The notes under the pieces were generated by a model. That model searched no databases. It was not told the origin of the DNA and was given only the letters and a program-made list of their open reading frames with translations. A program made the position numbers and the translations under genes. A DNA stretch of 64,000 bases from Hypomesus transpacificus (taxonomy: Eukaryota; Chordata; Actinopteri; Osmeriformes; Osmeridae): NCBI RefSeq assembly GCF_021917145.1, contig NC_061078.1, forward strand, positions 4,508,039-4,572,038, written 5' to 3'. Positions 39,076 to 64,000 of this stretch are shown one piece after another; positions within the stretch are counted from its first letter, which is position 1, and each line of letters opens with the position of its first letter.

Positions 39076-41645
39076 CTATGCGAGAAAGAAAGACACACTG
39101 CTAAAATAGGTGAGCTCTGCAACTCGCCGTCCTCAATGGCACTTCTCCGGATGGGGCGCTGTCATAGGCATTACATAACACCCTTGAGCCACAAGCACAA
39201 AGAAGGCTAAAAACGCCATGGAAGAGAGAGAAACACCCACAGATGAGCACCCAGCCAAAGCGCCCGCATATATACTGTTAGCTACAATCACATGGATTCA
39301 CAGATACACTTATCACAGAATTCTCACTGACGCAAGCATACACTTGACCATGGAATGCATGGTCATCTGGGATGGTCTAGATCCGTTACTAGAACTACTA
39401 CATCCTTCGGTCAACGTCATCACCACCGTCAACAGTGTCAGCATCTCTGTGTGTTATGTTTAATGCCTAAACGAGTCTTGATTTTGGAATGTCTGTTCCA
39501 GCTCCAGCCACCGGAGCCATCGCTAACGAGCAGTTTCACAAAGAGCATGAAAGGAGAAGCCACCCTGTTAATTGCACAATTAAGCAGACAATATAGTGAA
39601 GAGCCCTTTCTCCAATGATGGGCTAGAGTACCCTAAGCCCAGCGCCACTGAAACAACGGCCCACCTCGAACCGCAAAAAAACTAATGGATTTGAGGTCCT
39701 CTGGATCCTAAAGTAGGCTTATGAGCCTTCCAGCTCTTCAGAAGAGGTAGACGGTGCTCAAAGCCATAGGCATTGGTCAGGCTCACCATTAAAGGGTCTC
39801 CCACCTATAGCCATGCGGTTTGCTGTAAAAATCCATCTACAATCTGTCCAATAAATGGACGTCTACGTCCCTTATTCAGTTTCCAATATGTGTGAATTTA
39901 AATAAATGATTAGGTGTTCTTGTAGGAAAGTGTACATTGCACACAAAAGCTGTGCTTTTGAGGATTTGCTTGGAAGTGATCTCCTAGCCAATAAGATGTC
40001 AGACAGGGGTGGACAAGCCATCAACCATGTTGTTCTGTTAAACTGATCCTATACCAAATTAGCAGGCGTTAGCTCGCTTTCTTAATGCTTACACGGAGGA
40101 GTTGGTTTGAGTGTGATTTGATTCAGCGTGAACCAGAGCACGAGAGACACATATGTCCATACGGGATTCAGGAAGGGTGGTGAATGATGCCGATCATCAC
40201 TATCCCAATCCTAATCACCGCCACCACCAGCACTAAAACAGTCCTCAGCAGCAGCTGAGCAAAAGCTCCCCCAGACACAGTCCACCTCGCCTCCTTTCTC
40301 AGAACTCTCCTTCGTTGCCAAACTGTGAGAGAAACATGCCTGTCTCCCTCTTGAATGTCAGGAATTGGTTGTTTGATTTGGATTTGGTGGCGAGACGCTT
40401 TGCTCAGTTAACAGCAAGAGAAGCCATGTTGACGATTGGACTTATAGGACCAAGTGAAGTTCCAAGGAAGAGAGAGGTCAGTCTAACTGCAGCTCACTGT
40501 GTAGTGCATCACCTCAAGCTGTGGAATTGTATCAACTTTAAATGGTTTAATATCAATACTACATTACTAAGATAAGCTTTAAGTATGCTGATATAGAGCG
40601 GTCCAGGTACACCTTATGAAACATGGTCCACATGCCCAGAATGGACCCACACAGACCCATCACTTAATAACACAGCCACTGAGTGAAGAGAGAGAAGGAC
40701 AGAACAGGGGGAAGGCTCACTGGGAGAGACTGACCTGATGTAACAACTTGGGTTGAGGTACCGGTACAACGCAACAACATGAAGTTTGATCTTTCATTGA
40801 CTTCTGAGGACGCTTCCTCCAAATGATCTTCTCTGCCTTTTTTGTTTTGGAGTGGAAGAATTCCTTGGCTTACAGGGAACAATAAAGGGGATATCCTGGG
40901 AGTGACAACGGAGGACGTTACCCCAAAGGTTATCTTTTATCAATGTGCTGACCTCATTAGGTATGGAGATAAATACCTGCCAAGTTTAACTTTCCAACTA
41001 GATCAAACATGTTGGTCTTGAATGTATTCTGTTCAAAGCTATGAGAGTATGTACTTCCAGCTGGAACCTCTCACATTGCAATAACCCCTACCTTGCAAGT
41101 CAGGCTTTGACCTCAAATGTGTTTATTCCAAGATCTGCAGGTTTCATCCTCACAAAAAGCATTGGTATTCTTTTGTTTACAAAATTTAGAAAATTCAGTC
41201 ATCTCTATAAATGTGTCACCAAGCACTGTTCATCAAACATGAAACAAAATACAGGTTTTAAATGGCTGTAAAGTCACTTGTCCGGTTTTATATTTAGTTT
41301 CAACTGCATGACTAGAATGCAGGATTAACACATGGATCCGAGTGATGTCTGCATTTTAACATGCTGGGTGGGATTGAGCTAAAGCAGGATTAGAGAGGGC
41401 CTTGGCAGCAGTCCATGCAGTCATAGTTAATGAGTCAGATTACTGCTCAGTGTTTTTCCCAGGGATTAGCACACTGTCCACACCGAGGCTTCCCCATGTC
41501 AAGCCTGACATGGGGGAGAGAGACAGGAAGAGGAGGGATGGGGAGCAAGAGCGACAATATGAAACTATTACATCTTCAATTAAAGTCTGCTGACATCATC
41601 GCTGGTGAGAGGATGGAAGGATGGACTTCTTGCATATTTTATGTA

Positions 41646-41714
<69 letters not shown>

Positions 41715-43521
41715 TGCTCCTGAAAGTGAGACAGATACGGAAGTTCACCCAGGAGAGAGGGAGGGAGAAAAGAACGAAGGAAGGAAGTCTTTCTCCCGAG
41801 TGATAAATCAGCCTGAGCATATCCTCCCTGCGCAGTGATAAGAGGAGACAGAACTGAACAGGACTGTCCACATCTCATATGACTACCTGAATGGAATTCA
41901 CACTGGCTCCTCCAGACACAGCTGTAACTTCACTGTTACACGCATGTCTTTTTACAGAAGTCTTGGAACAGTTTGGAACAAAAGCACCCGATTAAATGTC
42001 AAGATATCAGTCTTGGGGTGGAGAGAAAAACCTCCCCATGCGCCTCACTGGATAGATAACAACACTAGAACTGTAGCAGAGAGTTGAAGTCTGTGTGAGT
42101 GTTTGTGCGTGTGTGTGTGTGTGTGTGCGCGTGTGGATGGGGGGAGTGTACACGTCAGATTCAGGCAGCTCTAACTGATTGTGACACCCCAAGGTCCAGA
42201 GAGAATGTACACAACGTCACATCTTCACTTCCTGTGATTGCTGCCAGTTTCACTGGATATGATTTCCATAAGATTTTAAAGTCCCTTGATTTTACGAGTG
42301 TGTTTGGGAGGTGATTAGACCCCAGGATTACATTTCTCCAGAGTGGAAAGAAAAGGGATTAGTGATGTAGTCACCCAAATGATTAACACACACACACTTT
42401 CAATCTGTAGGCATACTCCTGTACATAATATGCAGAAAGTTGCAACCAGCAATATAAATGTGGATGTGAATCGCTGAAACAAAATGGCAACAATCTATTT
42501 AACATTGAGACATTGGTTCATGACAAAAAGAGAGAACAATCCTGCTGTTACTTAATAGTAGCCATATTAGGTATTAAGTTTGCAAGTGACCGGAGTCATA
42601 CACCTTTGCTGTGTTTAAAGTCCCCCACATCCAGATTCCAGACCTGTGCTTTCCATGTCAGGGCTTTTCATTCAATCTAGGGTCAATTAAACAAACGAAC
42701 ACGCATCTTGATGATTATTTTTTTCTTCCAAAAACTGTGACTACGGTAGTCAATACACTATGCCTCCGCTTTCAAGGGAACATTCGTCTGTTATATTTTT
42801 CAGTATACTGTAGAGACAACAGTACAACATTATTTGATTAAATATGCAATGGGATTGCAATAAAGCCCCGTGTTTATCCTGGGGGGAAGCAGATGAATTA
42901 ATCCAGTTGATCTGGTCAGGGCACTAGAGAAACATGGAAAACCTAGTGATCTGTAAAATACTGAGCGTAAATATAAAAAGGATAAATCTTCTTGGGTCAC
43001 ATTCTTGAAAGATTATATCCTGCTGCATATTTGTTAAAACGTACATTTCCTGTACCTAAGGTTGAAGCTTGGACTGTTTCAACAAAAATATTCTCATAGT
43101 CAAAACACAAAATAAGGTATTTTGTAGGATAGCCTACAAAAGATGCTATCTTCGGTCAATATTTCGAATCAACGGACGTCGTTTACCATGTAATGGCTTT
43201 GTACTTTTTGTAGCACAGTAGCCCATACTACAAGTCACGCTTTTTTGTTAGGTTTTCAGTGAACTACTAAAAAGTCGGTGCAATTTATTAAAGCAATACT
43301 GAACGTAAACTTCAGGTGAACCAAAAAGCCGACACTTGAGACAGTAGATGCAAGTATGTAGCAACATTAGACGACAATCATAAAATAGACCATCAAGCCA
43401 ACAAATGACAGAACTTATAACATTTTAGATAGGCTTATCGAAACCATCATAGCCAAGGTATCATTCACCACAGACTTCATAAACAATTTCGATTGCTTAA
43501 GCTTCTCATAATTTATCTCAC
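39076..43521. other. 4.4 kb without gene; probable adcy7 first intron
   Basis: No coding exon or RNA gene is recognised. The notable content is a (GT)25 run at 41651-41700 followed by a short GA run to 41713. Confidence 0.5.
41651..41713. repeat. (GT)25 followed by (GA)6 microsatellite
   Basis: Uninterrupted GT dinucleotides to 41700, then GA units to 41713. The CVCVCV and HTHTHT frames across it are artefacts. Confidence 0.95.
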
Positions 43522-43740
43522 CTGTGGATGTTAATCTGTCGACTCACACGCGTGAAAGAATTGCGCTTTATTTTCAAGGTGGAGTTTGACGGACACTTCA
43601 CATGCTCTGGTTTAATTTCGCCGCGAGCATGAATGTTCGCGTGCGCTATCCGGTGCGCGCCCCTTGAACTTGCTTTTCAATGCGGAAAAGATGTTCATCG
43701 CGTAATCTTCATTGAACTCACTTACCATTGCAAAGTGAAC
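43522..43740 (-). promoter_or_regulatory. adcy7: Candidate adcy7 promoter and first noncoding exon
   Basis: Within an AT-rich neighbourhood this segment is locally CpG-rich (gcgcgccccttg, ttcgccgcgagc, tgttcgcgtgcgc). It ends on the minus strand in a textbook donor, CATCCACAG/gtgagataa, at 43522/43521. A CpG-rich block feeding a donor toward adcy7 fits a first noncoding exon. The transcription start is not determined and no TATA box was seen. Confidence 0.4.
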
Positions 43741-46098
43741 CATGATAAAAGATTATAACGGTGCCTTATTCAGACTCCCAAAACGTTCATGCTTTTTTTT
43801 TTACATCTGTAATGTAAGCAAACCGGGTTGTTAGCAGATTGTTGCGGGAAATACAGTTGCCTAAAAAGGCTGGAGAACGAAACGCACACACAAGCGTCCA
43901 CATGTGCGCACAGATAACCTACTAATGCCTCAAGGACATAAATTCCTAATCCTTAGAAAAATGACTCTTCTATTCAATTGTACTCTTGTATTTTATTGCA
44001 TGGATTTGAATAGCTGTAGAGAAACTACAATTCAGATGAGTTCAGTCCTCCCAGAGAGCAGAGATGATAGAAGATTCTGATGGCACCGATGACTTATTGA
44101 GTGTCCCCCGTGGTTTAATCCCGGATCAGCACAAATATACTGCATTCAGGCCCAAACTATTTGAGAACAATCTCTTGTCATCCACCCAAACATCAATATT
44201 AGAAGCATATTCATTCAAGAACACAAAGAACATACTTATATTAAACTAGAGAGGTACATTTTAGAGGAAGAAAATTATGCTTGATTTACCAGTAGAAGTG
44301 TGGTGCTTTAAAAAATATAAGAGGTGACTAACTGTAGTGAGTAACTGACTGAGCAACCATTACAAACTGTAGTATTGTGGTATTCTAGAAATAGTTCTAA
44401 AGCGAGTGATATTATAATCGATCCAAAAGGAACTGGCAATTGTCAAGTCTCCAGTTGAAAAGTTTTCAAAGTGTACATATCACAATATGGCTAGTGAATT
44501 ATCTTTTCCACCCCCTATGCATAGGTCAAATATCCAAATGCAATATTCAGTTGCCAATACAGTGACATCTTTGAGCCTAGAATGATGCCACCATCTACAG
44601 GTTAGAGGAAGAACTGCAAGCAGGGGTTGACATGGCCGACACCGAGGGATCGATATGTGAATGTGTTTCCATTAAATTAAAATAAGGTAAAGAAAAGACA
44701 TTACCAAGAAAAAAACTCTGCTCCCTTTTGAACTAGGTAGACCAGCCACGTAATAAAACAAAATGTCCCCCTTTTGAATCATAAAAATGTCTCTCAACTT
44801 AAGTAACTTGGTCACTCAACTATTAATGAAATAAAAGGCAATGACAAAAGACCAGCGACATTGTACTGTACCTGACAAATAGTATCCCCATCCTCCCAGT
44901 ATACCCCTCTCATCTCATCCAAAACATTGGATACAAGGATATGGGTTCTATTGTTATACATATGGTATTTATACTATATTCATATATAATTATAAAAAAA
45001 TAAATACATTTAAACAAATGCAAATTATTTTGTAATAGGTAAAATACCAAGGGGAAAATATTACCACCCACATATATGGATCCATTGAGCTATTCATGTG
45101 TAGGATTAGCTAAAAACCATTATCTCCTGTGCTAATTTTAATCAGTAATCTGAAAGCCACTGAATTGTTGTGTAGTGCAGCGCAGTGTAAATACTTCATC
45201 TACAGCCCTTGATGTGTTAGGCTGAGCAAACATAACTGCTAACACTGTCACTGTGTCACAGTCAGAGAGCAGCAAAGTACAAATAGATGCTGATGATTCA
45301 TGTTGGCAATGGAACCCAACCCTACCCCTCGCCACACTTGGCTTTACCAAATTGAGAGAAATGTGCACAACTATGTCAGTATATCTTGTAAAAAGTTATA
45401 TGAAACCATATCTTTTGTAATTGTTTGTTTTTGAGGCTTTTTGCATGTTTGTCCTTTTTTTTTTTTTTTTTTTACAAATCTTTGTATAATCTGCTTACAT
45501 ATAACAAAAAATAACCACCCATCAACAAAATAAAAATCTCATGCATAAGTTATGTCCCCCCACTTACATTTTTGGGTTATCCTCTTTAAAAATCTGTATA
45601 CACATTTTTTTCATTTTCTTCAACAGAACATTTTTGTACATTTTTTGTTGTCATTTGTCTCTTTTATTCTTTTTTTATAATTATTTTCTTCCTTGAAATT
45701 AGCTCGCAGCAGTTTCAGGTATTGCTCCTCAGGTCCACTGGTTTCAGGCACCTTCACCAATGTTCCTCCCAACCACTAGAGGGCAGCACAGTAAGTTGTG
45801 TAGGTGCTGGATGTGGCTCTGTTGCTGGGCAATGTGTTTATGTTCAGGAAGCAAATGAACACATCCTTCATGATTTTTTTTCCTCTTTCTGTTCAGGTCC
45901 AAGAACTAGGCCCCCATTTTTTTCTCATATTTGTTTTCCTTCTTTTTTTGTTCTTTTTCAGCTATAAAAAGATGTCCCCTTAAGAGCTTGAAACAAGAAA
46001 TATCCTTATTACTACTAACAACCTCCCGAGATTGGAGATCTGGCAGCAGATCTAAGGACAGTCAGGCAGTTAGTGAGAAGGGGACAGGGGGTGGGGCC
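43741..46098 (-). other. tent4b: tent4b 3'UTR and flank
   Basis: AT-rich, T-rich DNA after the tent4b stop, with no gene. A minus-strand AATAAA at 45663-45668 would give a 3'UTR of about 440 nt. Another at 43992-43997 would give about 2.1 kb. A 16-17-nt T run near 45457-45473 reads as poly-A in the transcript. Which signal is used cannot be told. Confidence 0.4.
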
Positions 46099-59874
<13,776 letters not shown>

Positions 59875-60225
59875 CTAGACAGGTAGCCTAGCCTCAAAAC
59901 GCTAGCTAGCTAAGATTTAGCAGCTAACTCGTTTGCTTCGTTACTACAGGTTGCTATACAATATATTTTACGTGTGGTGGATCTCCATATATTTAAATGA
60001 AAACCATCTGCTACGAAGGTGACGAGACGCTGTGCGATGTGTTCAAGGTAGAGCTGTTCGCAAAGTTCGGATTCTAGAATGGAGGAAATGTGCGGCCGTT
60101 GCCTATCGAAACGATTCTGACCCTTTCCTCCTGATCGTGGGTCCCTCAATGGCGGACCACACAGTGACACTGCGCAGGCTCGCACTGACAGAAAGGAGGA
60201 TTTAAACAGGGCGGAGAAATAGTTG

Positions 60226-60294
60226 TTACGCAAGAGGAGAACATCTTGTTACTTGTTACGTAACAATAGGCAATTGATAAATTTTCTGACGTAA
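60226..60294. promoter_or_regulatory. tent4b: Cluster of bZIP-type motifs upstream of tent4b
   Basis: Three related sites lie within 70 bp: TTACGCAA (60226-60233, C/EBP-like), the 14-bp palindrome TTGTTACGTAACAA (60253-60266, PAR-bZIP-like) and TGACGTAA (60287-60294, CRE-like). They are 400-470 bp upstream of the tent4b ATG, near where the promoter is expected. Motifs are seen; binding is inferred. Confidence 0.4.
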
Positions 60295-61241
60295 ATAACT
60301 ATAAATCGAAAACGCATTTTCATTGTGAATAAAAACTATACATTGCATGAATAAGCTTTTATCAGTAGCCTACAGTAGCCGTATTTCAGGTCATTTGATC
60401 TTTCATCTTAATAACTGTCCTCTTAATGTGAACCAATCTAATTGCTTACAAAATAATGTTGCTGTTCAGAATAATTTACACATTTCAATTCGAACATACA
60501 TATATATATATATATATATACGATGCATAGTTAAATTGAAAAGTTTTACTGATGAAAACAACTCACACCCTGTTAATACTAGCCTATACAGGGGAACAGC
60601 TCATTTACTACATTTACATGTATTCATTTAGCAGACGCTTTTATCAAAAATCGACTTCCAACTACCTGAAGTGCGGAGCAGTCATAAAAAATCTGATCTG
60701 GAAGCACTTTTCCAGTAAATCACATTTCCCATGAAGCCATACAAGACCACAGTAATAAATGTGAATCAAGTTACACTTGTCTAATTGTAAATGTACTGTA
60801 ATATATTTGCTATATATATTTGTTTGCTATATATATATATATATATCTATCGTAATTACACATAAAACAGGCACACAACCAGCAAACCATTAAAATACAG
60901 TACAACAAAGTGTACTTTAATTGTATAAGTTGCATTATGTCAAGCACAAAAATGTGTCCTTTCAAGCAAACATTACAACATATTCAACAAGTTTGAGATA
61001 TTGTTTTTCTCATTTATATTTTATACTCAAAATCATTTTGAATACTCACTGAATAAAGTAAAATGTTACATTATTTAGACCTGAGTCTGTGTTAAGAGAA
61101 ACAAAACAAGCAAATAAAAAGTCAGCCATGGTTGTTGATAAAGAACTGATAGTGGAGTTTCAAAATCCCAGGCCATTTTTGTCCCAGGCCTCAGAGGGCA
61201 CTCAGAGGACAAGCCATATCATGTCAATCAGTGGGATGCAG
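60295..61241. other. tent4b-heatr3 intergenic DNA, including the heatr3 3'UTR
   Basis: AT-rich, with (AT)n runs at about 60499-60520 and 60829-60846 and another repeat tail copy at 60608-60658 (catttacatgtattcattt, then gcagacgcttttat). The minus-strand ATTAAA at 60916-60921 is a candidate heatr3 poly(A) signal about 320 nt past its stop. No gene is seen. Confidence 0.45.
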
Positions 61242-64000
61242 TTACTTTTTCACCACCGTCTCCAAGTAGCCTATGAATCTCCTCAAGTTGACTTTGATGT
61301 TGTCTAGAACACACAGCTGTTCTGGGGTGTACTTTCCCTTCCCCTCTTTACGAATCTGTGAGGGAGGAGCCAAGGTAGAAATCAAACACACGGTTCAATT
61401 TAGTCTGTGTATTCAAAAGAATCATGTCCTGGAATGTTCCGCCACTCTGTACCTTAGCCTTGAAGACAGGTTGAAGTGCCTTTAAGGCAGGCAGTAAGAG
61501 GATGTTTTTAGCTGCGGTCTCTGCCTCCTCTCCATCCGCAAAAACATCAAACAAGGCATCCAGAGCCTCACCACACACCACCAAGTTGGGGTCCTTAGAC
61601 GCTACTTGGAGTAAGGCACTGCCAATCATCTAAATTGAGAAGAGATATGAAGACATTCTGTTAAATGAATAGTCATAGTACACTGGAATACTGGATCGGT
61701 TCAAAGGGAGGGTACCTGGAGGTTGTCTGCAGTGCCCTTCTCTTTGGCAAGTGTGCTGCCTGTGATGCCCAGGATTGCCAGGGCGTTGACCCTCACACTG
61801 ACTACATCACAGCGGGTCGCAGCCTCACTCAGGCTCATCAACTGCTGGGGACTCATACACTGGGATACACACACACCAATAATCCGTCATCTAAAACATT
61901 TACTGGCGTGAGGCAGTGCTGAGGTACAGGCTAAACTGAGAGCTGGATGGTCTAGACAGGTTAATTTGGCTTGAGAGAGAAGGCTGCCGGCTGCCTCCTA
62001 CATCTCACCTGTGGGATGTTTTTAGAGGCTATCATCTGTAACAGCGACCGCATGGCACTGGTGACTGCCTCCAGAAACTCCTCCTCCTTTGGGATGGCTA
62101 AAAAGTCCAATTATTAAAACAAACTTTAATATCAAAATATGATTTTTTCATTAGCATGTGATATGAGGATCTGACCTGCAGAGCTGAAGACTAGTGAGGA
62201 CAGGTGTTGGGCTACAGCCTGGAGGGCAGCTGCCCCCCCCAGGGACTCAGCATCCATGGTAGACAGGATGTTGTGTAGGCAGGTAAGGGCCCGGTATTGT
62301 ACCCTCTGCATTCTGGTAACAGATAAGACTTGGGTCAACTGCAGTAGATGCACCGTTCAGTTCTCCTGTTCTAGTGACAAATAGGCGAGTGAGTTACTTT
62401 TTAATCAGGCATTTCCACATGGGATCCTGAGAACACACATCCATTGCTTCGCTGCTGGGGAACTGGGTCTTCTTGAGAATCTTAAGTTTTGAACAGAGAT
62501 AGAAATCATGTCAAACACTCTCTCAGTTTAGCAGTTTATATGTTGTGTATATGGGCGATGTGTTTGTGTGTGTGTATCAAGCCAGTCATGCCTTCTCTGG
62601 GATGCTGTAGTTGGTGAGCGCTCCGTAAACCTCTGCTGACAAACACAAAGGGGACAGCAGACTGGAGATTCCGTCTGCAGAACCGTCAGGACACGTCTCA
62701 CTCTCGTCGCTGCTTGACATCTCCTCCCACTCGTCGTCTGACGGCTCTTTAAACACACACACACACTGCTGAGGGGGCAATGCTGGTGGTGAGTCAACAC
62801 AACAGCAAGCTTCCATAAAATCAATGGAAAGCTATTCTTTAATCTTTCATATAAATCATGTTTTTCCACTCCAGGTAATAGATTCAAACCCTGGGACGAG
62901 AGAGCCCATGATCCATGACGAGATGGCTAACAGCTGTGTCACAGACTGTAATGGCGATGAACAGTGCCTAGGGGGGTCAGCACTGCTGCCATGCCTAGAG
63001 CCTGCACTCCCCTCACCATCAGAGCAGCACATGTTGACGATGATCTCCAAGGACGTCTGCTGGGCTGTGAGCAAGGCTGTCGCCTCCCTCAGCTCCTCCT
63101 TCCCCCGCTGGACAGAGAGACAGTCATGAGATTTATCAACAGTTCTGCACACACTCACTGGTACCGATAACCAGTTGGAGACCAGATCCCTCCCGTGTCT
63201 GATACTGTACAATGGAAATTAGTAATTATACAAATGTACGTCTATATCTACAGTTTACAGATCTGTTGCCAGTAGCATAATCAAGGATGACAAAGAAAAA
63301 ACATTATGGCATACTTGTAATAGAAGAGGGTATAGTCAGTGTTGATGATTAGTATGCAGTTGCCACTTCACTACCCTTAGGTAGATCTCAAAAAGAACAG
63401 GGAGCCACCCCTATCTTGCCATTCATCCACTACTGTCATCCACAATTAGAGGGCCTCTCCCAGTGTGTGGGCTGAAGGGGACGGCGGTGTCTCGCCAGGG
63501 TCACAGCAAGGGAGCTGCAGAGTAATGACGGGGACACTGCCATGTCCCAGGTTGAACCCTGCTGTGTGACAGTCCCCGCCGAGCCAGCCGGCAGAGAGCC
63601 TCTGCCCTGGGGATTAGGACACGGCTGCCTGCACAGACACAGTCTGACCCCATCTTTCCCCCGCTTCCACATGACTCACTGTCTCTCTCAGAACTTAAGA
63701 CACAGACACAGGGAAAGGACAGGGGAGTACATATAGTCCGACTCAGCATCCTACAATGTACATGACAAAGAGCTCATCAACACAAAGTGTAAAAAACGTA
63801 CAGGCAAAAGGTCAGAGAAGTCACTGTCTATCTTGGCCGCCTTGCCGTTCCTTCGTAGTCCATCTTCCTCCTCCTCGGCGTCCTCCATTTCCTCCACCAC
63901 CATGTCCCTCGCTCCCTGCTCCTCTGCGTCGGCTGTTGGGGAGGCGGTGGCGTGGCGGGTGGTCTCAGCCTGGTGGAGCTCGGGGATGAGCGTGCCGGCG
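61242..64000 (-). CDS. heatr3: HEAT repeat-containing protein 3, C-terminal 9 exons (truncated by window edge)
   Basis: HEATR3 (yeast Syo1 counterpart) is an ARM/HEAT-repeat carrier that escorts ribosomal protein uL18/RPL5 into the nucleus, and it has been linked to NOD2 signalling (family knowledge). Exons 5' to 3' on the minus strand: 63802-64000 (continues off the window), 63017-63107, 62592-62746, 62398-62480, 62176-62312, 62009-62097, 61716-61859, 61453-61629, 61242-61355. The visible part encodes about 395 of the roughly 680 aa expected. Recognisable segments are an acidic stretch ([12 protein letters not shown]), [59 protein letters not shown] and the terminal [18 protein letters not shown], all in human order. 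Helical HEAT pairs fill the rest. The intron after 62592 appears to start with GC instead of GT. tent4b follows 1.4 kb downstream on the same strand. Confidence 0.92.

Noticed and set aside
26378..43521. Search for a hidden gene in the 17-kb gap
   Set aside because: No pair of exons with conserved protein sequence was found on either strand. Human has a comparable gene-free interval upstream of ADCY7.
43972..44260. 61-aa plus-strand frame MIEDSDGTDDLLS at 44064-44249
   Set aside because: No splice context, no recognised homology, and AT-rich surroundings in the probable tent4b 3' flank.

Overview
This window is a piece of a fish chromosome, almost certainly from a ray-finned (teleost) fish. 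Evidence: spliced vertebrate genes with GT-AG introns, dense (CA)n, (GA)n and poly-G simple repeats, and tRNA-derived SINE copies ending in the 'gataagagcgtctgctaaatgactaaatgtaaatg' type of tail common in teleosts. The short introns suggest a compact genome. The lineage (perhaps smelt, pike or salmon relatives) is only a weak guess from the SINE tail.

Four protein-coding genes can be rebuilt exon by exon, with reading phase closing at every junction. From left to right: brd7 (plus strand, 1700-8182, 17 coding exons, 621 aa, complete); adcy7 (minus strand, 25844 down to 9474, 26 coding exons, 1114 aa, complete, with candidate 5' noncoding exons as far up as about 43.7 kb); tent4b, also called papd5 (minus strand, 59823 down to 46099, 12 coding exons, 685 aa, complete); and the 3' part of heatr3 (minus strand, from the window edge at 64000 down to 61242, last 9 exons seen). 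The order and relative orientation HEATR3 > TENT4B > ADCY7 with BRD7 convergent is that of human 16q12.1, so this is an old conserved block.

The genes do not form an operon or pathway. brd7 is a nuclear bromodomain protein of the PBAF remodeller, adcy7 a membrane adenylyl cyclase, tent4b a nuclear/cytoplasmic RNA nucleotidyltransferase, and heatr3 a ribosomal-protein import factor. brd7 and adcy7 are tail to tail with very little space between their 3' ends. The roughly 17 kb from 26.4 to 43.5 kb has no recognisable coding gene and is best read as 5' intron of adcy7; it holds SINEs, a hAT-type transposon end and simple repeats.

I found no undescribed multi-gene system. The points worth checking are local: a perfect 31-bp terminal inverted repeat element upstream of brd7, a hAT-like element in an adcy7 intron, expanded CT tracts fused to adcy7 splice acceptors, a GC-AG intron in heatr3, two long poly-C tracts at the ends of one tent4b intron, and a candidate multi-exon 5'UTR with a short uORF for adcy7.
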